Positions 1-7,097 of a stretch of DNA of 8,748 nt are shown here, one piece after another. A model generated the notes under the pieces. That model worked only from the letters and a program-made list of their open reading frames with translations, was not told where the DNA came from and made no database searches. A program made the position numbers and the translations under genes. The stretch is from Eubacteriales Family XIII. Incertae Sedis bacterium (lineage in GTDB: Bacteria; Bacillota; Clostridia; Peptostreptococcales; Anaerovoracaceae): positions 1-8,748 of the forward strand of contig JAITKU010000253.1 of the NCBI GenBank assembly GCA_031278255.1, given 5' to 3'. Every line of letters starts with the position of its first letter. The first letter of the stretch is position 1.

Positions 1-818
1 ACGCAGCCCGTGGCCGTGACGAAGATATCGCCGAGAGGCGCCGCCTCGTTCATGGGCATTACGGAAAAGCCGTCCATCCGCGCTTCGATGGCCTTGACGG
101 GATTGATCTCCGTCACGATGACCGAGGCGCCGAGGGCGGCGGCGCGCATGGCGATACCGCGCGAACACCATCCGTAGCCCGCCACGACCACGGTCTTGGA
201 GGCCACGATCAGGTTCGTGTTGTGCATAATGCTGTCCCAGACGGACTGCCCCGTCCCGTACCGGTTATCGAACAGATGCTTGCAGTCGGCGTCGTTGACG
301 GCCACCATCGGGAATTTCAGCACGCCCTCCCGCTCCATGGCTTTGAGCCTTATGATACCCGTCGTCGTTTCCTCGCAACCGCCCCAAATCTCTTCGGCCA
401 AGTCCTGCCGTTTGCTGTGCAGCATACCGACGAGATCGCCGCCGTCGTCTATGATGATGTTCGGCTTGTGCGCGAGCGCCAGTTCGATATGCCTGTCGTA
501 TTCCGCGCGCGTGGCGTTATGGTAGGCGTAGACCTTCATCCCCGTCGCCGCGAGCGCCGCGGCGACATCGTCCTGCGTGGAGAGGACGTTGCTGCCCGTC
601 ACGGCCATATCCGCCCCCGCCGCCGCCAAGACCTCACACAGATAGGCCGTCTTTGCCTCGAGATGCACGGACAGCGATATCCTGACCCCCGCAAAGGGCT
701 TCGACGCGCCGTATTCCGCCTCGAAACCGCATAGCAGCGGCATGTTGTCCTTGACCCATTCTATCTTCTGCCGGCCCGAGGCCGCCAGATTGATATCCCG
801 TATTTCATTGTCTTTCAT
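1..818 (-). CDS. ahcY: Adenosylhomocysteinase (S-adenosylhomocysteine hydrolase), 3' end cut off by window edge
   Basis: Cytosolic NAD-dependent enzyme that reversibly splits S-adenosylhomocysteine into adenosine and homocysteine, clearing the inhibitory product of methyl transfer. I translated the reverse strand from the ATG at 818 (MKDNEIRDINLAASGR); 272 codons are visible. Family landmarks by residue: His52 in SVHLEAKTAY, DDGGDLV at 124-130 (Asp125 aligns with human Asp131), CEETTTG at 148-154 (Glu150, human Glu156), and K-x3-D-N at Lys180, Asp184 and Asn185 (human Lys186/Asp190/Asn191). The Rossmann NAD loop GYGWCSRG starts at Gly214. The last visible residues are GDIFVTATGC. The loop and the DNRYGTGQS motif resemble the shorter archaeal/Thermotoga-like branch, judged from memory. 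Family length of roughly 400 or more residues implies about 130-150 residues lie outside the window. A weak AAAGGG sits ahead of the ATG. The gene lies 145 bp after glmS on the same strand, and I saw no clear terminator or promoter between them, so read-through from glmS is possible. Confidence 0.96.
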   Translation of the reverse strand, partial: MKDNEIRDINLAASGRQKIEWVKDNMPLLCGFEAEYGASKPFAGVRISLSVHLEAKTAYLCEVLAAAGADMAVTGSNVLSTQDDVAAALAATGMKVYAYHNATRAEYDRHIELALAHKPNIIIDDGGDLVGMLHSKRQDLAEEIWGGCEETTTGIIRLKAMEREGVLKFPMVAVNDADCKHLFDNRYGTGQSVWDSIMHNTNLIVASKTVVVAGYGWCSRGIAMRAAALGASVIVTEINPVKAIEARMDGFSVMPMNEAAPLGDIFVTATGC

Positions 819-892
819 GTATTTCCCTTTCCGGTATCTTTCTTTGTTTACCGCTCATAATCCCAATCAAAACCAAGTAAGCGTCGCGATAT

Positions 893-929
893 CTCGCAAC
901 TTGTCCCGCTTGTCACAAGCAAGTGCGAG
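893..929 (-). promoter_or_regulatory. Bulged stem-loop in the glmS-ahcY gap
   Basis: The 145-bp gap between glmS and ahcY contains an imperfect inverted repeat. Bases 893-898 pair with 924-929, 900-903 with 920-923, and 909-912 with 916-919. There is a one-base bulge at 899, a five-base bulge at 904-908 and a three-base loop. No T-run follows it on the minus strand, so it is not a standard intrinsic terminator. It could be an mRNA-processing or stability element between the two genes, or part of an ahcY leader. I could not match it to the SAH riboswitch consensus by eye. The rest of the gap shows nothing I can name. Confidence 0.35.
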
Positions 930-963
930 GGGACGGGCAAAACCGGCACGGCGCCCGCGCGAG

Positions 964-2796
964 TCACTCCACCGTCACGGCCTTTGCCAGATTCTTGGGC
1001 TTATCGATATCGCAGCCCCGCAGCTTGGCGACGTGATAGGCCAGAAGCTGCAGCGGCACGACGGCCGGAATCGGCGTCACCTCGTCCGCGCAGACGGGGA
1101 TGTAGATCACCTCGTCCGCCAGCTTCTCGATCTCGCGGTTGCCGGCTTTTGCGAGTCCGATCACCCGGGCGCCGCGCGCCTTTACCTCCTCGATGTTGGA
1201 GAGCATTTTTTCAAACAGCCTGTCCTGCGAGGCCAGCGCGATGACCAAACTGCCCTGCTCGATCAGCGCGATGGTGCCGTGCTTGAGTTCACCCGCCGCG
1301 ATCGCAAAGGAATGGATGTAGGATATCTCTTTGAGCTTCAGGGAACCCTCCAGCGCCACGCTCACATCGTTCCCGCGTCCGATGAAGAAGATGCGTTCGT
1401 TTTTGTATATCCGCTTCGCGATATCGCGTATCTTAGGCTCGTCCTCGAGCAGCAAGGTAAGCTTGTCCGGCAGCTGTCCGAGTTCCAAAAGCACGCGTTC
1501 ATATTCCGCATCCGGCAGCGTTCCGAGCGTCCGCCCCATGTAGAGCGCGATCAGATACATGCAGACGAGCTGCGTCGTAAAGGCCTTTGTGGAGGCCACC
1601 GCGATCTCAGGGCCCGCCCGGGTATAGAACACATCGTCCGATTCGCGCGCGACGGAACTCCCGACGACATTCACGACCGAAAGCACGCGCGCCCCGCGGG
1701 ATTTGGCCTCGCGCAGGGCCGCCAGCGTGTCGAGCGTTTCCCCGGACTGGCTGATACAGATAAACAGCGTTTTGGCGTTGATATAGGGTTCCCTGTACCG
1801 AAATTCGGAGGCGATATCCACCTCCGTGGGGATGCGCGCGAAGCGTTCTATCGCGAACTTGCCGACGAGTCCCGCGTGGGAAGCCGTCCCGCACGCGACG
1901 ATGTAGACGCGCTCGATGTGTTCGAGGTCCCGCTTTGTCAGGGAGATGCCGTCGAGCTTGATCGCGCCGTTTTCGTCCGATCCGCGGTTCAGCGTTTCCG
2001 CGACGCCCGCGGGCTGCTCGAAGATTTCCTTGCGCATGAAATGGTCATAACCGCCCTTTTCCGCCGCGTCCGCGTCCCAGGTGACGTGGAATACGTCCCG
2101 CTTTACCTTCTCCATCTTCTCGTTGAATATGCTGATCTCGTTCCGCGTGACCAACACGGTTTCGTTGTTCTCGATCAGATAGATCATCCGCGCGTATTTC
2201 AGCAGGGCGGGGATGTCGGAAGCGAGGAAATTGCAGTTTTCCCCAAGCCCCGCGATCAGCGGCGCGTCCTTTCGGACCGCGACGATTTTGTCCGGCTCGG
2301 CGGCGGCCATCGCGCAGACGGAATAGGTGCCGCGCAGTTCCCGCGCGGCCCGATTCACCGCCGCAAGCAGGTCGCCCTCGTAGAAGAGGCCGATCAGATG
2401 CGCCACCGCCTCGGAATCGGTCTCCGACCGGAAGCGGACGCCGTGTTCCGCGGTGAGCCGCTCCTTGAGTTCGGCGTAGTTCTCTATGATACCGTTGTGT
2501 ACGATGGCGATCGTGCCGTCGGCGTTCGTATGGGGATGGGCGTTCGCGCGCGAGGGCGCGCCGTGCGTGGCCCATCGCGTATGGCCTATACCGGCGTGGC
2601 TGTCCTCCGCGGAAACCTCCGCGAGACGCGCCTCCAGATTCGCGATACGGCCGACGGCCTTTTCCACCGCGAGGCGCCCGTCTGCGGCGAGCGCGATACC
2701 CGCGGAATCATAACCCCTGTATTCGAGGCGTTTCAGTCCGTCTATGATGATGTGCTTCGCACCGCCTCCGCCTATGTAGCCGACAATTCCGCACAT
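964..2796 (-). CDS. glmS: Glutamine--fructose-6-phosphate aminotransferase (isomerizing)
   Basis: Converts fructose-6-phosphate and glutamine into glucosamine-6-phosphate and glutamate, the first committed step towards UDP-GlcNAc and peptidoglycan; cytosolic. It has 610 residues, the normal full length (E. coli 609). The N-terminal class II glutaminase domain (about 1-240) starts MCGIVGYIGG, with Cys2 as nucleophile after Met removal, then RGYDSAG, HTRWATHG (72-79), HNGIIENY (100-107) and SETDSE (124-129). Two SIS domains follow: the first has ACGTASHAG (301-309), SQSGETLDT (349-357) and ASTKAFTTQ (401-409), the second FIGRGND (471-477) and AGELKHG (501-507). Residues equivalent to E. coli Glu481, Lys485, Glu488, His504 and Lys603 are present as Glu483, Lys487, Glu490, His506 and Lys605. 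The protein ends NLAKAVTVE. The ATG is preceded by AAAAGGAG at good spacing, and the start lies 22 bp after the glmM stop, so it is probably co-transcribed. No glmS ribozyme can fit in that gap. One oddity is Phe497, where relatives usually have Glu in HAEA/HSEG. Confidence 0.98.
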   Translation of the reverse strand: MCGIVGYIGGGGAKHIIIDGLKRLEYRGYDSAGIALAADGRLAVEKAVGRIANLEARLAEVSAEDSHAGIGHTRWATHGAPSRANAHPHTNADGTIAIVHNGIIENYAELKERLTAEHGVRFRSETDSEAVAHLIGLFYEGDLLAAVNRAARELRGTYSVCAMAAAEPDKIVAVRKDAPLIAGLGENCNFLASDIPALLKYARMIYLIENNETVLVTRNEISIFNEKMEKVKRDVFHVTWDADAAEKGGYDHFMRKEIFEQPAGVAETLNRGSDENGAIKLDGISLTKRDLEHIERVYIVACGTASHAGLVGKFAIERFARIPTEVDIASEFRYREPYINAKTLFICISQSGETLDTLAALREAKSRGARVLSVVNVVGSSVARESDDVFYTRAGPEIAVASTKAFTTQLVCMYLIALYMGRTLGTLPDAEYERVLLELGQLPDKLTLLLEDEPKIRDIAKRIYKNERIFFIGRGNDVSVALEGSLKLKEISYIHSFAIAAGELKHGTIALIEQGSLVIALASQDRLFEKMLSNIEEVKARGARVIGLAKAGNREIEKLADEVIYIPVCADEVTPIPAVVPLQLLAYHVAKLRGCDIDKPKNLAKAVTVE

Positions 2797-2818
2797 TGCA
2801 AACTCCTTTTTTCACCTC

Positions 2819-4165
2819 TCAGCCGAAGCGGGCGGCTATCATCTCCGCCAGATCATCCGCCATCCGCGCGATCCGCGCCGGATCGCCGCCCTCTATCATC
2901 ACGCGCACGAGGGGTTCCGTACCCGAAGGTCTTATCAGCACGCGTCCCTCGCCCGCCATGAGCGTTTCGATTCTCTTTATCTCCGCGCGGATCGCGCCGT
3001 CCGCGGAATAACGGTTCTTGTTCTCGTTCCTGACGGCGGCGTTTCGCAGGACCTGCGGATAGACCGTCACGAGGTCCGCAAGCTCCGATGCCCTTTTTCC
3101 GGAGCTTACGACGGCCCGAATCAGCTGCAATGCGGCCAATATGCCGTCGCCCGTCGTGCTGTGTTCCAGAAATATGATGTGGCCGGACTGCTCCCCGCCG
3201 AGAACGCTTCCCGTTTTAAGCATACGTTCGAGTACGCAGCGATCGCCCACCGCAGTCAACTGCAATCCGCATCCGATACGCGCGAGCGCCCGCTTCAGCC
3301 CTATGTTGCTCATTACCGTGGCGGTGACGAGCTTATCCGCAAGCGCGCCGCGTTCCTGCAGCATGGCGGCGCAGATGTACAGGATATGATCGCCGTCCAT
3401 AAGCCGGCCCTTTTCGTCCACCGCGATCAGCCGGTCCGCGTCGCCGTCGAAAGCGAGGCCGAGGTCCGCGCCGAGTTCCGTAACGCATCTTTGCAGCCTT
3501 TCGGGATGCGTGGAGCCGCAGCCGTCGTTGATATTCAAACCGTCGGGTTTATCGCCGATCAGCGTCAAATCCGCGCCGAGTTCGCCGAACACCAAAGCCG
3601 CGGCCGCGCGCGCCGCGCCGTTCGCGCAATCCGCAACGAGCTTCAGGCCGCGCAGGGAAACGCGGGCGGCGCCTTTGAGAAAATCCGCGTAGCTTCGCAG
3701 GGCGTCCGAAGCGCTTTCCGTACTCCTGCCGAGTCCGGCGCCAAAGACAGGATCCTCGCCGGCGCCGCCCAAAACCGCGCGTTCTATCTCATCCTCGACG
3801 GCATCATCGAGCTTGAAGCCCGCGCCGTTGAAAAATTTGATTCCGTTGTACTCGAAAGGATTGTGCGAGGCGGAGATGACGATCCCCGCATCCGCCTCAA
3901 AACGCCTGACCAGATATGCGATCGCCGGCGTCGGCAGGACGCCCGTCTTAACGATGTCGCCGCCCATTGAGAGTATGCCCGCGCCGATCGCGGCCTCCAG
4001 CATATCGCCCGAGATGCGCGTATCCCTGCCGATGAGAAACACGGGCCGTTCCCGTTCCCGTCTGAACGCGCGAACGCTCGCCGCGCCGAGTTTGAACGCA
4101 AGCTCCGCCGTCAGTTCGGTGTTCGCCACGCCTCGCACGCCGTCCGTACCGAATAGTCCGCTCAA
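2819..4165 (-). CDS. glmM: Phosphoglucosamine mutase
   Basis: Interconverts glucosamine-6-phosphate and glucosamine-1-phosphate, the step between GlmS and GlmU on the way to UDP-GlcNAc; cytosolic. It has 448 residues, typical for the family. It begins SGLFGTDGVRGVAN and carries all four active-site signatures of alpha-D-phosphohexomutases: the phosphoserine loop SASHNP (98-103, catalytic Ser100), the metal loop DGDADR (240-245), the sugar-binding loop GGEQSGH (323-329) and the phosphate-binding loop RPSGTEP (412-418). The start is TTG at 4165, chosen because the MSGLFGTDGVRG N-terminus aligns with the family and a strong AAAGGGAGGG lies just upstream. It begins 12 nt after cdaR ends, and that gene's stop codon overlaps this ribosome binding site. 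In other Firmicutes GlmM binds CdaA and lowers its activity, which fits this operon. Confidence 0.98.
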   Translation of the reverse strand: MSGLFGTDGVRGVANTELTAELAFKLGAASVRAFRRERERPVFLIGRDTRISGDMLEAAIGAGILSMGGDIVKTGVLPTPAIAYLVRRFEADAGIVISASHNPFEYNGIKFFNGAGFKLDDAVEDEIERAVLGGAGEDPVFGAGLGRSTESASDALRSYADFLKGAARVSLRGLKLVADCANGAARAAAALVFGELGADLTLIGDKPDGLNINDGCGSTHPERLQRCVTELGADLGLAFDGDADRLIAVDEKGRLMDGDHILYICAAMLQERGALADKLVTATVMSNIGLKRALARIGCGLQLTAVGDRCVLERMLKTGSVLGGEQSGHIIFLEHSTTGDGILAALQLIRAVVSSGKRASELADLVTVYPQVLRNAAVRNENKNRYSADGAIRAEIKRIETLMAGEGRVLIRPSGTEPLVRVMIEGGDPARIARMADDLAEMIAARFG

Positions 4166-4169
4166 GTAT

Positions 4170-4178
4170 CCCTCCCTT
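4170..4178 (-). promoter_or_regulatory. Ribosome binding site that fixes the TTG start of glmM
   Basis: On the minus strand AAGGGAGGG is followed after four bases (ATAC) by TTG at 4165-4163. No ATG or GTG suits the conserved N-terminus better, so the purine-rich box decides for the TTG start. The TAA stop of cdaR (4178-4180) runs into the box, so translation of the two genes is probably coupled. Confidence 0.85.
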
Positions 4179-5527
4179 TAGCTGTTCTCGTCCTGCGCAC
4201 CCCCTCCGGATTCGTCCGCGGGCGCGGCGCCGTCCTGCGCCTCTTCCCCGGACGGCGGCGCTTCGGATGTCTGTTCGCCCGGCGCGGGGCTTTCCTCAGG
4301 CGGATTCGGCACGATGTTCAGATTCAAAAACTCCGGAATGACCTCGGCCTTGCGCAGGGCCTTTTCGTAGCGCAGACGCACGGCCTGCGGCGCAAGCGGA
4401 AATTCCGGGCCGAGTACGAAGGGATCGATCTCCGACAAATCCACATAGGGCGTGATGTCCTCCTTCGTAAGTCCCGCCATCACGCTCTCCGTTCCCGACG
4501 CAAAGACCGTGATATCGCCGTCGGTCACGTAGGCGCGGTAGCCCTCCGCGAGGCCCTCCGTCAATACCTCATTTGACGCGTACCGGAATTCTTTTGTTTC
4601 TATGCCTTTAATCGTAACGGCGACGCCGATATCCTTGGCGTCGTCGGCCGGCTCCACGCCGGCGGGCAGATTGACTTCGATCGGTATGCGGGAGGTGACA
4701 TCGACCTTGCTGATATCTATGGGCACCGCCGTCAGCGTATCCACCTGCGCGAGCGCGAGTTCCGAGCCCTTGATGCGCATATGGTCCGGTATCTTCATAT
4801 CCGTCACCTCGAGATTGGCGGGCACCTCGCCGACGATCTCCACGACGAGCGGCACCTCGCGGACGCTGCAGAGCATGGCGCGCACCTCGACGTTGGTATG
4901 GGACAGACGCAGGGGGGCCTTCACGGGCGCGCCGTCGCGATCCACAAGCTCCGCGGCGCTCACAAAGGACTTCTGCGCGTTTTCCAGCGCGGCGCTCTCC
5001 AGTAGCACCCTTATGTATTCCACGCTGTCAACCTGCGATTTCGCTCCCGTCACCTCTATGCTCTCCGGGAACATCGAGAGAAAGCCCGGCTCTTTGTTCG
5101 CGGGAAAAGCCTCCGTATACTCGATGCGAACGGGCTTGCTGACGCTGACCATATCCTCCACGAAGAGCGTGAGCCGCGGCGGGCGCTTCTCCAGTATGCT
5201 GGCGTTGCCGGGGCCGCTCACATTGACGGAAAAACTCCGTTCCCCCTGCTGCCGGCCGCCGGCCAGGTCCACAAAGGCGGTAAAATCCTCCGCCGTAAGC
5301 TTGGATATATCCATGCGCTTACCCTCGACGGTGATGTTCACGCTGTACACGGTGTCGTTCGCGACGGTCAGATTGACGGCTGTCAGCGCGTCCAAATTCG
5401 TAAACTGCACGGGAATGCCCTGAATGACCCTGGTCCGCATCGGGCTTTCGTTCGTGATGACATAGGCCCACAGCGTCAGGGCGACCGCAACGGCTATGAT
5501 TTTGTTCAGGGTATTACTCTTCAGCAT
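4178..5527 (-). CDS. cdaR: CdaR (YbbR-domain) membrane-anchored regulator of diadenylate cyclase
   Basis: Partner and modulator of the c-di-AMP synthase CdaA, attached to the outer face of the cytoplasmic membrane. It has 449 residues (B. subtilis CdaR, about 480). A short positive N-terminus (MLKSNTLNK) leads into one hydrophobic segment at about 9-25 (IIAVAVALTLWAYVI), a signal anchor without an obvious cleavage site. About four YbbR-like beta-rich repeats follow, near 35-125, 130-218, 222-308 and 312-400; the boundaries are my estimate from recurring patterns such as FTAFVDL (82-88) and ITPYVDLSEID (358-368). From about 407 to the end the chain is Pro/Glu/Ala/Gly-rich, acidic and probably disordered. 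The ATG has GGGAGGA upstream inside the end of cdaA, and the two genes overlap by 14 nt in different frames, suggesting translational coupling. Family sequence identity is generally low; the call rests on the anchor, the repeats and the position between cdaA and glmM. Confidence 0.93.
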   Translation of the reverse strand: MLKSNTLNKIIAVAVALTLWAYVITNESPMRTRVIQGIPVQFTNLDALTAVNLTVANDTVYSVNITVEGKRMDISKLTAEDFTAFVDLAGGRQQGERSFSVNVSGPGNASILEKRPPRLTLFVEDMVSVSKPVRIEYTEAFPANKEPGFLSMFPESIEVTGAKSQVDSVEYIRVLLESAALENAQKSFVSAAELVDRDGAPVKAPLRLSHTNVEVRAMLCSVREVPLVVEIVGEVPANLEVTDMKIPDHMRIKGSELALAQVDTLTAVPIDISKVDVTSRIPIEVNLPAGVEPADDAKDIGVAVTIKGIETKEFRYASNEVLTEGLAEGYRAYVTDGDITVFASGTESVMAGLTKEDITPYVDLSEIDPFVLGPEFPLAPQAVRLRYEKALRKAEVIPEFLNLNIVPNPPEESPAPGEQTSEAPPSGEEAQDGAAPADESGGGAQDENS

Positions 5528-6398
5528 CGCTCTTCCTCCCGAAGAGGTTGCGCAACAGTCCGAGCAGACTCGTTTCGGTCGTCGGGGACAGGAATAGGTT
5601 CAACAGCGTCTTTTCGACGCTCTTAATATCGAGAAAACGCGTCAGCTTGCCGTCCACGGCCGTGGAGATGATACCGGACTCCTCGGAAACGATCAGCGCG
5701 ATCGCGTCGGAATGCTCCGTTATGCCTATGCCGGCCCTGTGCCGCGTGCCGAGATCCGTCGACAGGTCCTTATCCTCGGTCAGGGGCAACACGCAACCCG
5801 CCGCGTACAGGCGCGCGTCGCGGATGATCGCCGCCCCGTCGTGCAGGGGCGCGCCCTCGTAAAATATATTCTTTAAGAGTTCCGTGGAGATATCGCAGTT
5901 CAGAAGCACCCCCGACTCCGCAACGTCCGTCAGCGTGATCTCGCGTTCGAGTATGATCAGCGCGCCCGTCTTGCTCACGGAAAAGAAGTCCACCGCTTTC
6001 ACGATGGAAGCGGCGATCGCTTTCGCCTTGTCCTTATCGAGATGTGCGAACTGCGGCCTTATGAATTTGCTGCGTCCGACGTATTCGAGACCCCGCCTGA
6101 GTTCCGGCTGAAACACGATTACGAGCGCGATCACGCCGAACTGCATGGCGCCGCGCAGTATCCAGTTGAGCGTATACAGATTCAACAGATCGGGTCCGGA
6201 AAGAAAGGCGGCGATGAGCAATATCAAAAGCCCCTTGATCAACTGCTCCGCGCGCGTTTCGCGTATGAAACCCAACACCTTATAGACTACAAAAGTCACA
6301 ATTGCGACATCTATGACATCTGTTACGCTGATGCTCGATATGATATTTTGGAAGAAAGCCGAAATCGATTCCGCCACTGCTTCAAACCCGTTTGACAT
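5514..6398 (-). CDS. cdaA: Diadenylate cyclase CdaA (membrane-bound c-di-AMP synthase)
   Basis: Condenses two ATP into cyclic di-AMP, the second messenger controlling potassium and osmolyte uptake and cell-wall homeostasis in Firmicutes. It has 294 residues (B. subtilis CdaA, 273); the extra length is mostly an N-terminal extension. Three hydrophobic segments lie near 27-44, 53-68 and 78-96, followed by a short linker (QPELRRGLEYVGR) and the cytoplasmic DAC domain (about 115-265). Both catalytic signatures are present: DGA at 187-189 (LHDGAAII) and RHR at 219-221 (LGTRHRAGIGI). The start is the first ATG after an in-frame TGA. Its Shine-Dalgarno is poor: the only purine run, AGGGG, is about 20 nt upstream, so initiation may be weak. 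It is the first gene of the operon, directly behind a good promoter. It should work as a complex with CdaR and GlmM. Confidence 0.97.
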   Translation of the reverse strand: MSNGFEAVAESISAFFQNIISSISVTDVIDVAIVTFVVYKVLGFIRETRAEQLIKGLLILLIAAFLSGPDLLNLYTLNWILRGAMQFGVIALVIVFQPELRRGLEYVGRSKFIRPQFAHLDKDKAKAIAASIVKAVDFFSVSKTGALIILEREITLTDVAESGVLLNCDISTELLKNIFYEGAPLHDGAAIIRDARLYAAGCVLPLTEDKDLSTDLGTRHRAGIGITEHSDAIALIVSEESGIISTAVDGKLTRFLDIKSVEKTLLNLFLSPTTETSLLGLLRNLFGRKSDAEE

Positions 6399-6430
6399 AG
6401 AAGTCGGACAGTGATTACCCCTGTTCTTTC

Positions 6431-6459
6431 ATTGTACATAATAAACCGTACAAGTTCAA
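6431..6459 (-). promoter_or_regulatory. Sigma-A-type promoter of the cdaA-cdaR-glmM-glmS operon
   Basis: On the minus strand TTGAAC (6459-6454) and TACAAT (6436-6431) are separated by exactly 17 bp. Each box matches the consensus at five or four of six positions. The predicted start near 6424 gives a leader of about 25 nt before the cdaA ATG. The region is AT-rich, unlike the flanking genes, as expected for a promoter. It lies just downstream of the hpf terminator, so the operon appears to be a separate transcription unit. Confidence 0.8.
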
Positions 6460-6496
6460 TAGATTTGATGGGATATGAATGTTAAACAACTGTTAC

Positions 6497-6530
6497 AAAA
6501 AACGAAACGCTCCGGCCGAAGCGGAGCGTT
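6497..6530 (-). terminator. Rho-independent terminator of hpf
   Basis: On the minus strand a perfect 9-bp stem (AACGCTCCG with CGGAGCGTT; 6530-6522 with 6514-6506) encloses the loop CTTCGGC. It is followed by TTTCG and then six T (6502-6497). It lies 37 bp after the hpf stop. This is a textbook intrinsic terminator and separates hpf from the cda-glm operon. Confidence 0.9.
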
Positions 6531-6566
6531 CCGTCCTGCGCGGCGCCGTGTGAAACGCGCGAAGCC

Positions 6567-7097
6567 TCAGTATTCCGTCTCCAGCAGCCCGTAATTCCCG
6601 TCCTTGCGCTTGTAGACCACGCTGACGGTATCCGTTTCGACGTTCAGGAACACGAAGAAGGTATGTTCCAAAAGTTCCATCTGCATCAGCGCTTCGTCCG
6701 CGGACATGGGCAGCAGATCGAACTTCTTGCGGCGGACGACCGACGGTTCCTCGGCGTCCGTATCGGGGTAATCGGGAACGTCCGCGAACAGGATGGTCTT
6801 GTTGTCCTTATGCTTCTTCTGCAGCTTGGTCTTGAACTTCGACATCTGCGCGGACAGCTTATCGACCACGCGATCCACGCCGCTGTAGATATCGTTCGTC
6901 GTATCTTCCGCCCTGAAAATAAGGCCTCTGGCGTTGATCGTCGTTTCGATCTTCTGCCGGCCTTTTTCGAGAGAAAGCGTCACATTCGCGTTGATATCGT
7001 TTGAAAAATACTTGCCGAGCTTCTTGAATTTGGATTCGATGGTTTCTTTCAGATGATCGCTCGCATTCAGGTTTTTGCTCGTTATGATAACCTTCAT
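6567..7097 (-). CDS. hpf: Long-form ribosome hibernation promoting factor (HPF/RaiA/YvyD family)
   Basis: Binds the 30S decoding region and joins 70S ribosomes into inactive 100S dimers in stationary phase or stress. From the chosen start it has 176 residues, the usual length of the long form. The N-terminal S30AE domain (about 1-98) begins MKVIITSKNLNAS and includes YFSNDINANVTLS and a basic helix ending SKFKTKLQKKHKD. A variable acidic linker (about 100-118, DVPDYPDTDAEEP) leads to the C-terminal dimerisation domain (about 119-176: VVRRKKFDLLPMSADEA, QMELLEHTFFVFLN, VVYKRKDGNYGLLE). An upstream in-frame ATG at 7109 would add MEAQ, but it overlaps the Shine-Dalgarno GGAGGC (7107-7102), which is spaced correctly for the ATG at 7097; MKVII is also the family N-terminus. 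It has its own promoter and terminator, so it appears monocistronic. Neighbouring flagellin recalls B. subtilis, where yvyD (hpf) follows the hag-fliDST genes. Confidence 0.97.
   Translation of the reverse strand: MKVIITSKNLNASDHLKETIESKFKKLGKYFSNDINANVTLSLEKGRQKIETTINARGLIFRAEDTTNDIYSGVDRVVDKLSAQMSKFKTKLQKKHKDNKTILFADVPDYPDTDAEEPSVVRRKKFDLLPMSADEALMQMELLEHTFFVFLNVETDTVSVVYKRKDGNYGLLETEY

Noticed and set aside
819..892. A promoter for ahcY
   Set aside because: Several loose TTG and TAT-like hexamers occur but none pair with acceptable spacing and match quality.
742..2961. Plus-strand open frame of 739 codons across the ahcY start, glmS and the end of glmM
   Set aside because: It is antisense to a full-length glmS with every catalytic motif, is Arg/Asp/His-rich low-complexity in style, has no ribosome binding site and no recognisable domain. 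It is a GC-rich shadow frame.
3161..3970. Plus-strand open frame of 269 codons over glmM
   Set aside because: Antisense to intact glmM; composition typical of a reverse-frame shadow.
6481..6496. AACA-GT-TGTT mini-dyad upstream of the cdaA promoter
   Set aside because: Arms are only four bases and do not extend; expected by chance in AT-rich intergenic DNA.
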